Origin: Demequina sp. B12
Lineage (GTDB): Bacteria; Actinomycetota; Actinomycetes; Actinomycetales; Demequinaceae
DNA length: 64,000 nucleotides
Reading direction: 5' to 3'
Assembly: GCF_028823635.1 (NCBI RefSeq)
Contig: NZ_JAPEHU010000001.1
Span: 372,001 to 436,000, forward strand
Position 1 is the stretch's first letter. Each line of letters starts with the position of its first letter. This document shows, in pieces, positions 50,038 through 58,950 of the stretch. The translations under genes and the position numbers were made by a program. Below the pieces are notes generated by a model, which ran no database searches, was not told the origin of the DNA, and was given only the letters and a program-made list of their open reading frames with translations.

Positions 50038-50958
50038 TCACGTGAGGTCTGTGGCCGTCATCGCGAACGACGCGGTGCGGGTTTCTCCTGGTTGCAGGAG
50101 GAACAGGCCGGTGCCGGGCACGCCGTCTTCGTCGAGGTTGAAGGCGTCGTTGGCGTTGGAGACGGGTTCGAGGGCGAAGAAGTCGCGGCCTGGCGGGATG
50201 TACAGCACGGCGTGTTCAAGGAGTGCGTCGGCGGTGATGTCGATGCGTACGGCGCCCGGCCATTCCACGGTGGCGAGGTGGTCGCCGGTGCGCCCGGTGA
50301 AGCAGTCGTCGACAAACTCGGTGCCCAGTTCCCGTGCGGTGCGGAAGTCTGCGGCGGCCCGGATGGGGCCTGCTTCGCCTGTGGCCATGCAGTCCACCAG
50401 GTCGTAGGCGCGTTCCACGTCCAACTGGAGGTGCGCATCGGCTGATCCAGCGACTGACCGCAGGAAGTACGGGTGGTGACCGAAGCCGGCGGGGAAGGTT
50501 TCGTGGGAGGTGTTGGTGAGTGCGTAGGTCCAGCGGAAGGTGTCGCCGTCGAGCGCGTAGGTGAACGCAGCGGTGAATGACCAGGGCCAGTTCACGCCGT
50601 AGACGTCGTGGGACATGAACTCGAGTGTGGCGGCGGAGTCGCTGTGGGCCGTGACGTTCCAGGGGTAATCCCAGCCTGCGCCGTGGATGGCGGTGCCGTC
50701 GGGCCAGTTGCGGCGCAGTTGGTACTCGCGTCCGTTGAAGCGCAGCAGGCCGTCGCGAATGCGGTTGGACCAGGGCACGAGCGGGTAGGACGCCGTGCGG
50801 TTGGGGATCACCGCGTCTGCCGGCGTGGGGCGCAGAAGGTGCTGCCGTTGCCCGCCGATGGTGACCTCTCCGGTGGCGACGGCGCCGCCCAGGCCGGGAA
50901 GCAGTCCGATGCGCCAGCGGTCGTTCTCAATAGTCACGGTGGAGGTCATGGTGTCCAT
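50038..50958 (-). CDS. Aldose 1-epimerase family protein
   Basis: 306 residues, beta-sandwich mutarotase: substrate loop PLVPWSNRIRDGLLRFNGREYQL, HGAGWDYPW, acid His in GFGHHPYFL, and the catalytic Glu in FALEPVSNANDAFN. Interconverts alpha and beta anomers of a sugar such as galactose or glucose-6-phosphate. The close second ATG (MTSTV) could be the true start. Confidence 0.88.
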   Translation of the reverse strand: MDTMTSTVTIENDRWRIGLLPGLGGAVATGEVTIGGQRQHLLRPTPADAVIPNRTASYPLVPWSNRIRDGLLRFNGREYQLRRNWPDGTAIHGAGWDYPWNVTAHSDSAATLEFMSHDVYGVNWPWSFTAAFTYALDGDTFRWTYALTNTSHETFPAGFGHHPYFLRSVAGSADAHLQLDVERAYDLVDCMATGEAGPIRAAADFRTARELGTEFVDDCFTGRTGDHLATVEWPGAVRIDITADALLEHAVLYIPPGRDFFALEPVSNANDAFNLDEDGVPGTGLFLLQPGETRTASFAMTATDLT

Positions 50959-51022
50959 TGTGTCGTATCGATTCGATTCGAGTCGGCTGACACGTCGTTA
51001 ACGTTCACAGAGGCGCGATAGG

Positions 51023-51055
51023 GGAGCCCCGGTCGCACGCGCGAACCGGGGCTCC
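51023..51055. terminator. Terminator between LURP-one and epimerase genes
   Basis: Stem GGAGCCCCGGT / ACCGGGGCTCC with an 11-nt loop, 27 nt after the LURP-one gene's stop on the minus strand. The U-tract is poor. Confidence 0.65.
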
Positions 51056-51081
51056 GAAGCGGGGGACAGCGGCGACAGGGC

Positions 51082-51642
51082 CTAGCGGTCCTGAAGCGAG
51101 TCCAGTGCGACCATGAGCGACAACACCACACGCTCGTCATAGCGGGTGTCGTACACGGCCACGCGGTACAAGTCCCGCACGCCACCCTTGCGCTTGATGG
51201 TCATGGCATCCGACCCGTCCGGGGCGTGGATGGAGAAGTTGTACGGAATGAGGTTGATGAAGCGCCGCGCAATGGCCTTGCCCGTGGAGTCTTCGTTTGC
51301 GGTGAGCTGCGGCAGTCCTGGGATTTCGAGGTACCACGTGGAGTTCAGCAGGGACTTGGCAAAGTCCTTGGAAAACGTGCCGATGGGCTGGTGGTTCTCG
51401 TCGAACACGTCCACCACGGACTTCACATCCATGACGTTGCGTGCCTTGAAGGAGAACACCCGTTCCGCTTTGGTGTCGTCCTTGTAGAAGACAATCTCTT
51501 CCTTGAGCTTCATGCGCTTCTGCTGCGCGAAAGCAATCTGCTCGCCGCCCTCAAAATCCTCGCCAGTGCGGCGGATTTCGTAGCGGTTGACTCCCAGCGT
51601 GTAACGCTGCTTGATCGTGTAGAACTCCGGCGTTGCGTTCAT
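51082..51642 (-). CDS. LURP-one-related/scramblase-like protein
   Basis: 186 residues, a beta-barrel around a central hydrophobic helix; YTIKQRYTLGVNRYEIRR and IVFYKDDTKAERVFSFKARNVMDV at the N-terminus match LURP-one/phospholipid-scramblase-like proteins. Role unknown in bacteria. Confidence 0.8.
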   Translation of the reverse strand: MNATPEFYTIKQRYTLGVNRYEIRRTGEDFEGGEQIAFAQQKRMKLKEEIVFYKDDTKAERVFSFKARNVMDVKSVVDVFDENHQPIGTFSKDFAKSLLNSTWYLEIPGLPQLTANEDSTGKAIARRFINLIPYNFSIHAPDGSDAMTIKRKGGVRDLYRVAVYDTRYDERVVLSLMVALDSLQDR

Positions 51643-51810
51643 AGGGTCACAGTAGCGAGGCAGGGGCGTCCTGGGAATATCTGAGAGCCACGAGCGTGTT
51701 AACCCACTCGCAGACGCTATCCAGGGGAACGTCCCCGACCGCTGAGACAGTGACTGAGAAGTTGCGGCCAGTGGCCAGATAGCGCCGTCCCTTTGGGAGG
51801 AGCAAGAGCA

Positions 51811-52062
51811 ATGGCAATCGGTTCCGGCATTTTTCTTATCGCAGTCGGTGCGATCCTGACTTTCGCCCTCAACGAGTCAGTCGAAGCAATCAATCTGGGC
51901 CTGGTGGGCTGGATCCTGATGGGCGCGGGTGCGCTCGGGATCATCATTTCGCTCGTCGTCAACGGTCAGCGCCGCAACACGACCCACACGGAGGTCAAGG
52001 AGCAGCACGTGGACTCGCGCGAGCACATCGACTCGCAGCAGAATCCCCCGGCAGCGCGCTAG
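51811..52062 (+). CDS. DUF6458-type small membrane protein
   Basis: 83 residues: two TM helices (IGSGIFLIAVGAILTFAL and LGLVGWILMGAGALGIIISLVV) and a polar tail (RRNTTHTEVKEQHVDS). This is a common actinobacterial small protein of unknown role. GGGAGGAG precedes the ATG by 8 nt. A long terminator follows. Confidence 0.85.
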   Translation: MAIGSGIFLIAVGAILTFALNESVEAINLGLVGWILMGAGALGIIISLVVNGQRRNTTHTEVKEQHVDSREHIDSQQNPPAAR

Positions 52063-52081
52063 CGCTCCGCGCACACTGCAC

Positions 52082-52125
52082 GCGCGAAAGGGCCGGAACT
52101 CGCCAGGGTTCCGGCCCTTTCGCGC
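52082..52125. terminator. Bidirectional terminator
   Basis: Perfect 18-bp stem GCGCGAAAGGGCCGGAAC / GTTCCGGCCCTTTCGCGC with an 8-nt loop, between convergent genes at 51811 and 52148. Confidence 0.9.
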
Positions 52126-52147
52126 GCTCAGCGGGAGTAGCCGCGCG

Positions 52148-53476
52148 CTACGGCTGGCTGGAGATGTCCTCGTCCTGCTGGGCGCGCAGCCTCAGCAGCG
52201 CATCGTCCCTGGTGTTCACCTGGCGAGGGTAGGTGACGTCCAGCAAGGGCCGATGCCGGTGATAGGTCACCTCAAGGTTCCAGTACCGCACTACCCACAG
52301 GGCTGCGCCGACAGCCACGATGATCGCGGCGATCGCGCCCACCCAGATTGACCAGCGTGGGCCCACCTCTTCGCCGATCCAGCCCACAATCGGTGAACCA
52401 ATGGGGGTGGACCCCATGAGGACCATGGAGTACAACGCCATGACACGGCCGCGCATGGCAGGGGCGGTGGTGGTTTGAATGAGTGCGTTCGCACTGGTCA
52501 GCATGGTCAGTGCGGAGAAGCCCACGGCGACGGATACCACCATGTACAGCTCGTAGGTGGGCATGGCTGCCATGACGGCGCTCGACACACCGAACAGGAA
52601 CGCCGCGCCCAGGGGCAGCCGCAAGCGGATATGGGTGCGCCGTGCCGCAACCAACGCTCCCGCCAATGAGCCGATCGCTACGACTGAACCCATCAGGCCG
52701 TATGCCTCCGGGCCTTTATCGAATGCGACCCGGGCCATCAGCGCGCTGGTCATTTGGAAGTTCAACCCAAAGGCCGCCACCACTGACACCACGATCATCA
52801 CGACGATCAGCTCTGGCCTGCGCTTGATGTACCGCACGCCCTCCATGACCTGACCGGGCTGGCGTGGCGCCCGCTCCATCACCCACAACTCGCGCACCCG
52901 CATCGCGAGCAGCGCCACCACGGTCGCAATGAACGTGAAGCCGTTGATGATGAACACCCAGCCGATGCCGACCCACGCCACCGTCAAGCCCGCCACCGCG
53001 GGACCCACCAGGCGTGCGCCATTGAAGGCCGCCGCGTTGAGCCCCACCGCGTTGGCCAGTCCGTCTGGTGGCACCAGGGCTGCCACATAGGTTTGGCGGG
53101 CGGGGGTGTCGACCGCACCCACGAGTCCCAACGCGAAAGCGAACCCGTATACGTGCCACAGTTCCGCATTGCCGGTCAGCACCAGGGCTCCCAGGCTTAG
53201 GCCCAGCCCGGCTGCGATGACCTGGGTGGTGATGAGGAGTTTGCGTTGATCCACGCGGTCCGCCAGCAGGCCCGCCCACGGCCCCAGGAGCAGGAACGGC
53301 AGGAACTGCAGCGCCGTCGTGATGCCGACCGCGATCCCTGAGTCATCTGTCAGGTGGGTCAGTACCAGCCAGTCTTGGGCCACCCGCTGCATCCAGGTGC
53401 CCACGTTGGACACCAGTGCGCCAGCGAACCAGAGCCTGTAGTTGAAGTATCCGAGCGACGCGAAGGTCCGGCTCAT
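52148..53476 (-). CDS. MFS transporter (EntS/MFS_3 type)
   Basis: 442 residues, twelve TM helices. The N-terminus SLGYFNYRLWFAGALVSNVGTWMQRVAQDWLVLTHLT and GPWAGLLADRVDQRKLL (motif A) are typical of the MFS_3 exporter group. Exports an unidentified small molecule. Divergent from the gene at 53571. Confidence 0.88.
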   Translation of the reverse strand: MSRTFASLGYFNYRLWFAGALVSNVGTWMQRVAQDWLVLTHLTDDSGIAVGITTALQFLPFLLLGPWAGLLADRVDQRKLLITTQVIAAGLGLSLGALVLTGNAELWHVYGFAFALGLVGAVDTPARQTYVAALVPPDGLANAVGLNAAAFNGARLVGPAVAGLTVAWVGIGWVFIINGFTFIATVVALLAMRVRELWVMERAPRQPGQVMEGVRYIKRRPELIVVMIVVSVVAAFGLNFQMTSALMARVAFDKGPEAYGLMGSVVAIGSLAGALVAARRTHIRLRLPLGAAFLFGVSSAVMAAMPTYELYMVVSVAVGFSALTMLTSANALIQTTTAPAMRGRVMALYSMVLMGSTPIGSPIVGWIGEEVGPRWSIWVGAIAAIIVAVGAALWVVRYWNLEVTYHRHRPLLDVTYPRQVNTRDDALLRLRAQQDEDISSQP

Positions 53477-53570
53477 GGCAGGCCAAAGCAGGACGAAGAG
53501 GGCATGCCACTAACTTACGTCGAAATTTCCTGACGAGGCGCAGGGCCGATGCTTGCTAGCCTCTGGCGTC

Positions 53571-54398
53571 ATGACTGACCCCACGACTGGTGCGACGGCG
53601 GACGAGGAAGAGTTGAACCGCCGCGCGACGAACGCGCGCTATCGCGTCCACGGTGCGTTGGCGCTGTTCATCTTTGCGATTGGTGGGTGGATCGGCGCGT
53701 TCTTCACGGCGATCTTTTACTTCTTCCCCATCGATGACCACTGGCCCGTGTGGCTGGCGATCGTCACGGGCGTGTTGTCCATCGCGTGCCCTCTGGGGGC
53801 GTGGTGGGTCATGCGAGGTGCGGTGAGGGACCTCCTCGCGGTGCAACAGGCACGGGAGCTGCCGGGGCTGCGCTCGGTAACGGGCGACCTGCCGCTGTGG
53901 GACGTGGCCGCACCGGTGGACGACCTCGTCGAGCACCTGGAGTCGTTAAGCGAAAACGACGTGCCGTACGTGGTCTACGCGGAGAGGTCTGGTCGGGCTG
54001 TGAGAATAACGGCGCAGTGGTTGTCCGAGGAGCTGCGGTGGCGGACATTCATGCAGCGAGGCCGTGCGGTGCGGCGGTGGCGCATGGTGGTCACGTTGAA
54101 TGTCGACCGCGGCACATACACCTTCACGGAGTATCAGGCATCGTCCCAGATCGTCGGAGACCTGGCGCGTGGCACGCTCAGTGGAGTGAAGTCGTGGAGT
54201 CGCGGCAAGACCATGGGCGCCGGTCACGTTACGCAGGTGTGGGCTGCCGGTCAGGTGACGTCACCTGAGGGACGTGGCATGCACGGAAGGATTGCGTTGA
54301 CTCCGGCCGATGCGAAAGTCCCGGTGTTCACGATCTTGCGTGCCTACGGTTGGCGACCTAAGCGAGACACCACGTTTGCTCGTGCCTGGGAGTTCTGA
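53571..54398 (+). CDS. Membrane protein of unknown function
   Basis: 275 residues: two TM helices near the N-terminus (LALFIFAIGGWIGAFFTAIFYFF and PVWLAIVTGVLSIACPLGAWWVM) and a large cytoplasmic domain with repeated beta strands (VRITAQWLSEELRW, YTFTEYQASSQIVGDLARG). A TAGCCT -10-like hexamer about 9 nt before the ATG suggests a leaderless transcript. Confidence 0.75.
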   Translation: MTDPTTGATADEEELNRRATNARYRVHGALALFIFAIGGWIGAFFTAIFYFFPIDDHWPVWLAIVTGVLSIACPLGAWWVMRGAVRDLLAVQQARELPGLRSVTGDLPLWDVAAPVDDLVEHLESLSENDVPYVVYAERSGRAVRITAQWLSEELRWRTFMQRGRAVRRWRMVVTLNVDRGTYTFTEYQASSQIVGDLARGTLSGVKSWSRGKTMGAGHVTQVWAAGQVTSPEGRGMHGRIALTPADAKVPVFTILRAYGWRPKRDTTFARAWEF

Positions 54399-54505
54399 CG
54401 ATAGACCGTGCGCGATCCTTGGCAGCCGTGGGGGTATGTTGTGGGGGCCAAGGCCCGGGGGCCCGCGGCACAGGAAACGCCATCATCGATAGAGGGGGAC
54501 CAATC

Positions 54506-54817
54506 ATGACTTCTGTACGGACATCGCTCGTAGCGTGCGCGGCGCTCGCCGTGGGGCTCGCGGGCTGCAGCGCGAACGTTACCGTCGCCCCGGAGGACGT
54601 CGAGACGACCGTCGAGGACAGTCTCGAGGCGCAGTTCGGCATCCGCCCAGTGATCGATTGCGGTGATGACAACATCGATCTCGTCGTTGACGAGCAGGTG
54701 ACGTGCCTGTTGAGCACGGAGGATGACCCGACTGAGTTCGATGTCGACGTCGTGTTCACCGAGGTCGACGGTACGGAGTTCTCGCTCGACTACCAGGTTG
54801 CCGAAGAGCCCAACTAG
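54506..54817 (+). CDS. DUF4333 lipoprotein
   Basis: 103 residues: signal peptide with lipobox LAGC (Cys21), then a DUF4333 domain with two further cysteines (VIDCGDD, VTCLLSTE) likely in a disulfide. ATG 54506 follows GAGGGGGAC. Such lipoproteins are common in actinobacteria; function is unknown. 107 nt after the preceding gene. Confidence 0.85.
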   Translation: MTSVRTSLVACAALAVGLAGCSANVTVAPEDVETTVEDSLEAQFGIRPVIDCGDDNIDLVVDEQVTCLLSTEDDPTEFDVDVVFTEVDGTEFSLDYQVAEEPN

Positions 54818-54827
54818 ATGGCGCCGG

Positions 54828-55814
54828 TCACGTGGGTGAGACGCTCAACACTAGCTTTCCGCCCACGTGACCTTCTTCGAGGCGAGTGAACGCTTCCCGA
54901 GCATCGCCCCACGGATACACCCGTTCAATGACTGGGGTCAACGTGCCGTCCTCGGTCCACGCCATCACCCGCGCCAGGTCCGGACCACAACCGCGCAGCC
55001 GAGCGGACACGGGGGCGGTTCGGACGTGTGCGAGTGGCTTTTGCAGCTGAGTGCGAGCCATCGCCCACGCCGGACCCAGCAGTTTCCCGCCGCCCACAGC
55101 CCCGGCCGGCGCGTACACGCCATCGTCGTTCAGCAGGTGACGCAACCGCAGCAAAGACTCCGTCGCCACCGTGTCGTAAATCACGTCGAACTTCTCGCCA
55201 CAATCCCGGACCGATGCCGTGCGATAGTCGATCACACGGTCGGCGCCCAGCCCTTCAAGCATCGGCTGACGCGCACCCGACGCCACGGCCACCACGCGTG
55301 CCGCACCCAAGGCCCGGGCTATCTGCACCGCCATGTGGCCTACGCCTCCGGACGCGCCGATCACCAGGACCGATGCGCCCTCCTGGAGCCGTGCGCCCTC
55401 AAGGCCGTGCAACGCGGTTAGGGACGTCATGGGCAACGCTGCCGCCTGCGCGGCCGTGAGGGATACCGGGACCTGAGCCGCAGCATCGGCCCTCACCACG
55501 GCCTGCTCCGCTAACGCGCCCGCACGCACCATGCCCGCGATCCGGTCGCCCACGGACACGCCGGACACGTTCGCGCCCACCGCGTTCACCACGCCGGTGA
55601 CGTCCGCGCCCACGACCAGGCCGCCAGGGGAGCGCCACCCGAACGACGGTCGCACAATCCACGGGTCGGCCCGGTAGATGTGCCAGTCATACGGGTTGAT
55701 GCTGACTGCTTGAACCCAGACACGAACCTCGTCGGGACCTGGCTCCGGCACTGGGGCGTCACCCCATCTCAGCGCGTCCGGCGGGCCATACTGGTCCGCA
55801 ATCCAGGCCTTCAC
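54828..55814 (-). CDS. Zinc-independent MDR alcohol dehydrogenase / quinone oxidoreductase-like
   Basis: 328 residues: GroES-like N-terminal domain (WIADQYGPPDALRWGD, PGPDEVRVWVQAVSINPYD) and Rossmann domain with LVIGASGGVGHMAVQIARALGA. No structural or catalytic zinc ligands are seen. Reduces quinones or enones with NADPH. Last gene of a coupled three-gene operon (4-nt overlaps). Confidence 0.88.
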   Translation of the reverse strand: MKAWIADQYGPPDALRWGDAPVPEPGPDEVRVWVQAVSINPYDWHIYRADPWIVRPSFGWRSPGGLVVGADVTGVVNAVGANVSGVSVGDRIAGMVRAGALAEQAVVRADAAAQVPVSLTAAQAAALPMTSLTALHGLEGARLQEGASVLVIGASGGVGHMAVQIARALGAARVVAVASGARQPMLEGLGADRVIDYRTASVRDCGEKFDVIYDTVATESLLRLRHLLNDDGVYAPAGAVGGGKLLGPAWAMARTQLQKPLAHVRTAPVSARLRGCGPDLARVMAWTEDGTLTPVIERVYPWGDAREAFTRLEEGHVGGKLVLSVSPT

Positions 55815-56830
55815 GGCAGGACCACCACCTTCCCGCGTGCGTGCCCGTCGGCAACGCTTTGCACAGCGGCCGATGCTTCACTCAAGGGCCGTACTGCACC
55901 GATCAGTGGGGTCAGGTCGCCGGCGGCGAGGAGCGCACCCAACAGGTCCAAATCCGCGGCCTTGGGTGCGGAGTAGAAACTGCTGATGGGACGGCGCCGC
56001 ACCTGCCCATGCCACGTGGCCTTCGCCACCCGCATCAGGCCTCCGCCGTCAGCTCCGTCCGTGCCGGCATTCGGCAACAGCATGCCTCCGGGCGCCACCA
56101 GCGTCACAAGGTCCGCCATGCGATTGGCGCCCACATTGTCGAAGATCAGGTCGAAGCCCGGTTCGAGCTCCAGCACATCCTCCTGGGCATAGTCGACCGT
56201 GCGGTCAGCACCCAAGGCGCGTACAGCATCGGCCGCACCTCCAGACGCCACTCCCGTCACCGTCGCACCCGCGTGTGCTGCCATCTGCACCACAAACGAG
56301 CCGATGCCACCGCCAGCCCCAATGACAAGGACACGCTTCCCGGCCAGGGCAGCGGGGTCGTGACGCCCCTGCGGGTAGGGGTCCAGCCCGGCGTGACGCA
56401 GCCCGTGTAGTGCAGCAAGTGCAGCCATGACCGATGCTGCGCCAGCCCGGGCCTCCACACCCGCGGGAAGCGCCGCAATCCGGTCCTCCTTCGCCACAGT
56501 GAACTCAGCCAACGACCCGCGAGTCTCACCAAAGACCCGGTCGCCCACCTGCCACCGCGTCACCTTGCCGCCCACCGCGACCACGGTGCCCGCAGCATCG
56601 GTCCCGCGCACCGGCTGGCGTGGCCGGAACAGGCCTCCCATCAGGCGCAACATTGCCGGTGAGCCCGTCATCATGAAGATGTCAGCAGGGTTCAACGCTG
56701 CCGCATCCACGCGCATCAGCACCTCATGCGCGCCCGGCACCGGAACGGGACACTGCGTCACCCGGATCTCATCCGCGGTGCCGTAACGGTGCTGCACCGC
56801 CGCTGTCATCTCTGCAGGGATGGTGGTCAT
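55811..56830 (-). CDS. MDR quinone oxidoreductase-like dehydrogenase
   Basis: 339 residues with the same fold: QHRYGTADEIRVTQCPVPVPGAHEVLMRVDAAALNPAD, GTDAAGTVVAVGGKV, and LVIGAGGGIGSFVVQMAAHAG. Overlaps its downstream neighbour and the upstream membrane gene by 4 nt each. The two dehydrogenases are distant paralogues, not a recent duplication. Confidence 0.88.
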   Translation of the reverse strand: MTTIPAEMTAAVQHRYGTADEIRVTQCPVPVPGAHEVLMRVDAAALNPADIFMMTGSPAMLRLMGGLFRPRQPVRGTDAAGTVVAVGGKVTRWQVGDRVFGETRGSLAEFTVAKEDRIAALPAGVEARAGAASVMAALAALHGLRHAGLDPYPQGRHDPAALAGKRVLVIGAGGGIGSFVVQMAAHAGATVTGVASGGAADAVRALGADRTVDYAQEDVLELEPGFDLIFDNVGANRMADLVTLVAPGGMLLPNAGTDGADGGGLMRVAKATWHGQVRRRPISSFYSAPKAADLDLLGALLAAGDLTPLIGAVRPLSEASAAVQSVADGHARGKVVVLP

Positions 56831-57576
56831 TGTGCGCTCCTGACTGCAACCTCCACGCTACGTCCACGGATGCCCACTGTCAGCAGATAGCCGATCATCC
56901 ACAACTCGCCCACGGTCGCAGGCATCGCAGCCGCCTCGGCCAACCACGACGGTGCCGCAGCCACACCCCAGGCCAACAGGCCAGACACCACGTAGCCCAC
57001 GCCACCCACGACCAAAATCCAGCCCATCACCACCGGGAAGCGCGCCGTCGTGATCGCCGCCCACCCCATCGGGATCAGCCACAACCCAAAGAACAAGTTC
57101 CCCATGCCCCACGACGCCTCGCTGAGCTGAGTGAGCGTGCCCACCACACCCGCAGCATCGGCCCCCGCCACGATCGACGGATCCTGACCCACCGCCGCGG
57201 CCGCCCCCATGAACGCCCCCGACGCCATGATCGCCGCCGCATTCATCAACCCGAACGTCGCCACCGCAAACGCCGCCACCGGACGGACCTCCCGCAACAG
57301 GCGGTAGAAGCCAATCGCCACCAACGCCTGCGACAGCACCACGCCCATTTCCAGCAGCACCACGGTCGACGCCAACTCCGGACGTTCACTCAAGTTCGCC
57401 AGCGTCTCAGCGGCATCGTCGGTAAAGATCTGCGGCCGCAGCACCAGGAAACCCAGCATCCCGGTCACGGCCAGCGACAGATAGGCCAGGCCCGTCCATC
57501 GGCCCGCCCGCACCGTATCCGTGGGCGGGCGAGTGTCCGCGGCATGTGCCCTGCTTGTGGTGGCGTTGGTTGTCAT
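56827..57576 (-). CDS. DUF4386-type membrane protein
   Basis: 249 residues, six TM helices; GLAYLSLAVTGMLGFLVLRPQIF, LLEMGVVLSQALVAIGFYRLLREV and LFFGLWLIPMGW match DUF4386. First gene of an operon with two MDR dehydrogenases. A tandem 15-bp repeat (57610-57639) lies 34 nt upstream. Confidence 0.8.
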   Translation of the reverse strand: MTTNATTSRAHAADTRPPTDTVRAGRWTGLAYLSLAVTGMLGFLVLRPQIFTDDAAETLANLSERPELASTVVLLEMGVVLSQALVAIGFYRLLREVRPVAAFAVATFGLMNAAAIMASGAFMGAAAAVGQDPSIVAGADAAGVVGTLTQLSEASWGMGNLFFGLWLIPMGWAAITTARFPVVMGWILVVGGVGYVVSGLLAWGVAAAPSWLAEAAAMPATVGELWMIGYLLTVGIRGRSVEVAVRSAQ

Positions 57577-57609
57577 GATGTCTCCTTGAATGTTGGTACG
57601 GCAGCACCC

Positions 57610-57639
57610 GTTTTTGGGTGCACTGTTTTTGGGTGCACT
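57610..57639. promoter_or_regulatory. Tandem 15-bp direct repeat upstream of the DUF4386-MDR operon
   Basis: GTTTTTGGGTGCACT occurs twice head to tail with no gap. Each unit contains GTGCAC, so the pair offers two regulator half-sites 15 bp apart, on the promoter side of the operon. Confidence 0.6.
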
Positions 57640-57687
57640 GAGTAGAGCCCACCTGCGGTGAGCGTGATTGCAGGGAGAGGAGTCGGC

Positions 57688-57915
57688 CTAGACCTGTGCT
57701 TCCTCGGGATAGTGGAAAACGTCATCGAGCGAGACGCCAAGCGCACGCGCGATCTGGAACGCCATCTCCAGCGAAGGCGAATACTTGCCTTGCTCGATGG
57801 CAATGACCGTCTGCCGGGTCACGCCCACACGGCGTGCCAGCTCGGCCTGAGTCATCTCGTCACGCGCAAAACGCAGTTGACGAATGGAGTTCGTGACCAG
57901 GGTTGACTTGCCCAT
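57688..57915 (-). CDS. XRE-family regulator, 75 residues
   Basis: Essentially one Cro/CI-type helix-turn-helix: TQAELARRVGVTRQTVIAIEQGKYSPSLEMAFQIARALGVSLDDVF (~21-66). Third gene of an operon with two DUF2178-like membrane proteins, joined by TGATG. It is the probable repressor acting on the GATGTCAAA palindrome upstream of the operon. Confidence 0.9.
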   Translation of the reverse strand: MGKSTLVTNSIRQLRFARDEMTQAELARRVGVTRQTVIAIEQGKYSPSLEMAFQIARALGVSLDDVFHYPEEAQV

Positions 57916-58427
57916 CAGAACCCCCGGCGGTAGGCGCGAATCTTCACCACGGCCTCAACAACGCCACTGACCACACCGAAGGCGAAAATGGCGTTCCCAA
58001 TCCAGAACGCGTCCGCATCGAGCATGGCCAAGGCCAATGCGACCGCCGTGCCGACACCCAAGATGCCCTGGCTCTTGCGGGAGCCGTAGCGTTCAATCTC
58101 CTTGTCGCGCTCATCCGAACCCATCTCCACCTGGGGGTCTCGGCCACGTGCCGCAAGCCCCACCGCAGAACCGATCGCCGCGACAATCGAACCCACAATG
58201 GTGCCCACGATCTGCGCGCCAATGGCCCACAGCATCGGCACTACCCAGGACACTTCCTCGATGGGTCCTTCGAATGCGCGGGGAACCACCACGGCGGCAT
58301 AGGTCGTCGCTGCGGCAATGTTGCACACCAAGAACACCCACACGCCGCGCTCTTCCATGGTCATGGTGAGCTTCTCGTCGTCTGCGGGTCCGGTGAAGTC
58401 ACCGTGACCGTGTGTGGGGGCGTTCAT
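57915..58427 (-). CDS. Membrane protein (DUF2178-like), second gene of XRE operon
   Basis: 170 residues, four TM helices in two pairs separated by a charged loop (GSDERDKEIERYGSRKSQG) of the DUF2178 kind. Overlaps its upstream neighbour by 4 nt and the regulator gene by 1 nt. Confidence 0.75.
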   Translation of the reverse strand: MNAPTHGHGDFTGPADDEKLTMTMEERGVWVFLVCNIAAATTYAAVVVPRAFEGPIEEVSWVVPMLWAIGAQIVGTIVGSIVAAIGSAVGLAARGRDPQVEMGSDERDKEIERYGSRKSQGILGVGTAVALALAMLDADAFWIGNAIFAFGVVSGVVEAVVKIRAYRRGF

Positions 58428-58873
58428 GCCAGTCCCTTTCGGTAGCCGCTCATCACCACGCCTGCTTGGGCGAGTGTGCCCAGCCAGGTGGTGAGGAGCA
58501 GAACATTTGCAACCCAGAACACTGGCACATCGAGCGCCAGCATGACCAATGTGGCCAGGACGGCGAGGCCCACGATTGAGGAGTTCGCCTGTTCACCTGC
58601 GGCACGGATGCGGTCGTCGCGTTCGTCGGTGACGGTGTGGCCGCGGCTGCGCACACGCAGCGCGATGAAGGTCACGGTGTAGAGGAAACCGCCAGCGCCG
58701 ATGCAGAGGAGCAGCGGACCCTGCCACGCGACCTCCGCGAGGGGGGCGTCGTCGGTGAGGGCACGCACGGTCACGACGACCAGGTAGGCGGTCATTGCGG
58801 CCAGGCCGAGTGCGAGTGCGGCTGCAGTGTGGCGTTCCTCGTAGCTGGCCTCGTAGGTGGCGTCTTTCGCCAT
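58424..58873 (-). CDS. Membrane protein (DUF2178-like), first gene of XRE operon
   Basis: 149 residues with the same plan: two TM pairs around TDERDDRIRAAGEQANSS. The two membrane proteins look like ancient duplicates. CAGGAGAA precedes the ATG. The promoter and operator are described separately. Confidence 0.75.
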   Translation of the reverse strand: MAKDATYEASYEERHTAAALALGLAAMTAYLVVVTVRALTDDAPLAEVAWQGPLLLCIGAGGFLYTVTFIALRVRSRGHTVTDERDDRIRAAGEQANSSIVGLAVLATLVMLALDVPVFWVANVLLLTTWLGTLAQAGVVMSGYRKGLA

Positions 58874-58896
58874 GGCGGTTCTCCTGTGACGAGTCT

Positions 58897-58950
58897 GATG
58901 TCAAACTTCTTTGACATCACGAAGGTAAGCCCTGTTTGACTCCGTGTCAA
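58897..58950 (-). promoter_or_regulatory. Promoter and operator of the XRE/DUF2178 operon
   Basis: On the minus strand: -35 TTGACA (58945-58950), 17-nt spacer, -10 TACCTT (58922-58927). Just downstream, at the start-site region, is the palindrome GATGTCAAA / TTTGACATC (58897-58918, 4-bp centre). A degenerate second copy (TGTCAA...TTTACA, ~58945-58962) overlaps the -35. Confidence 0.75.
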
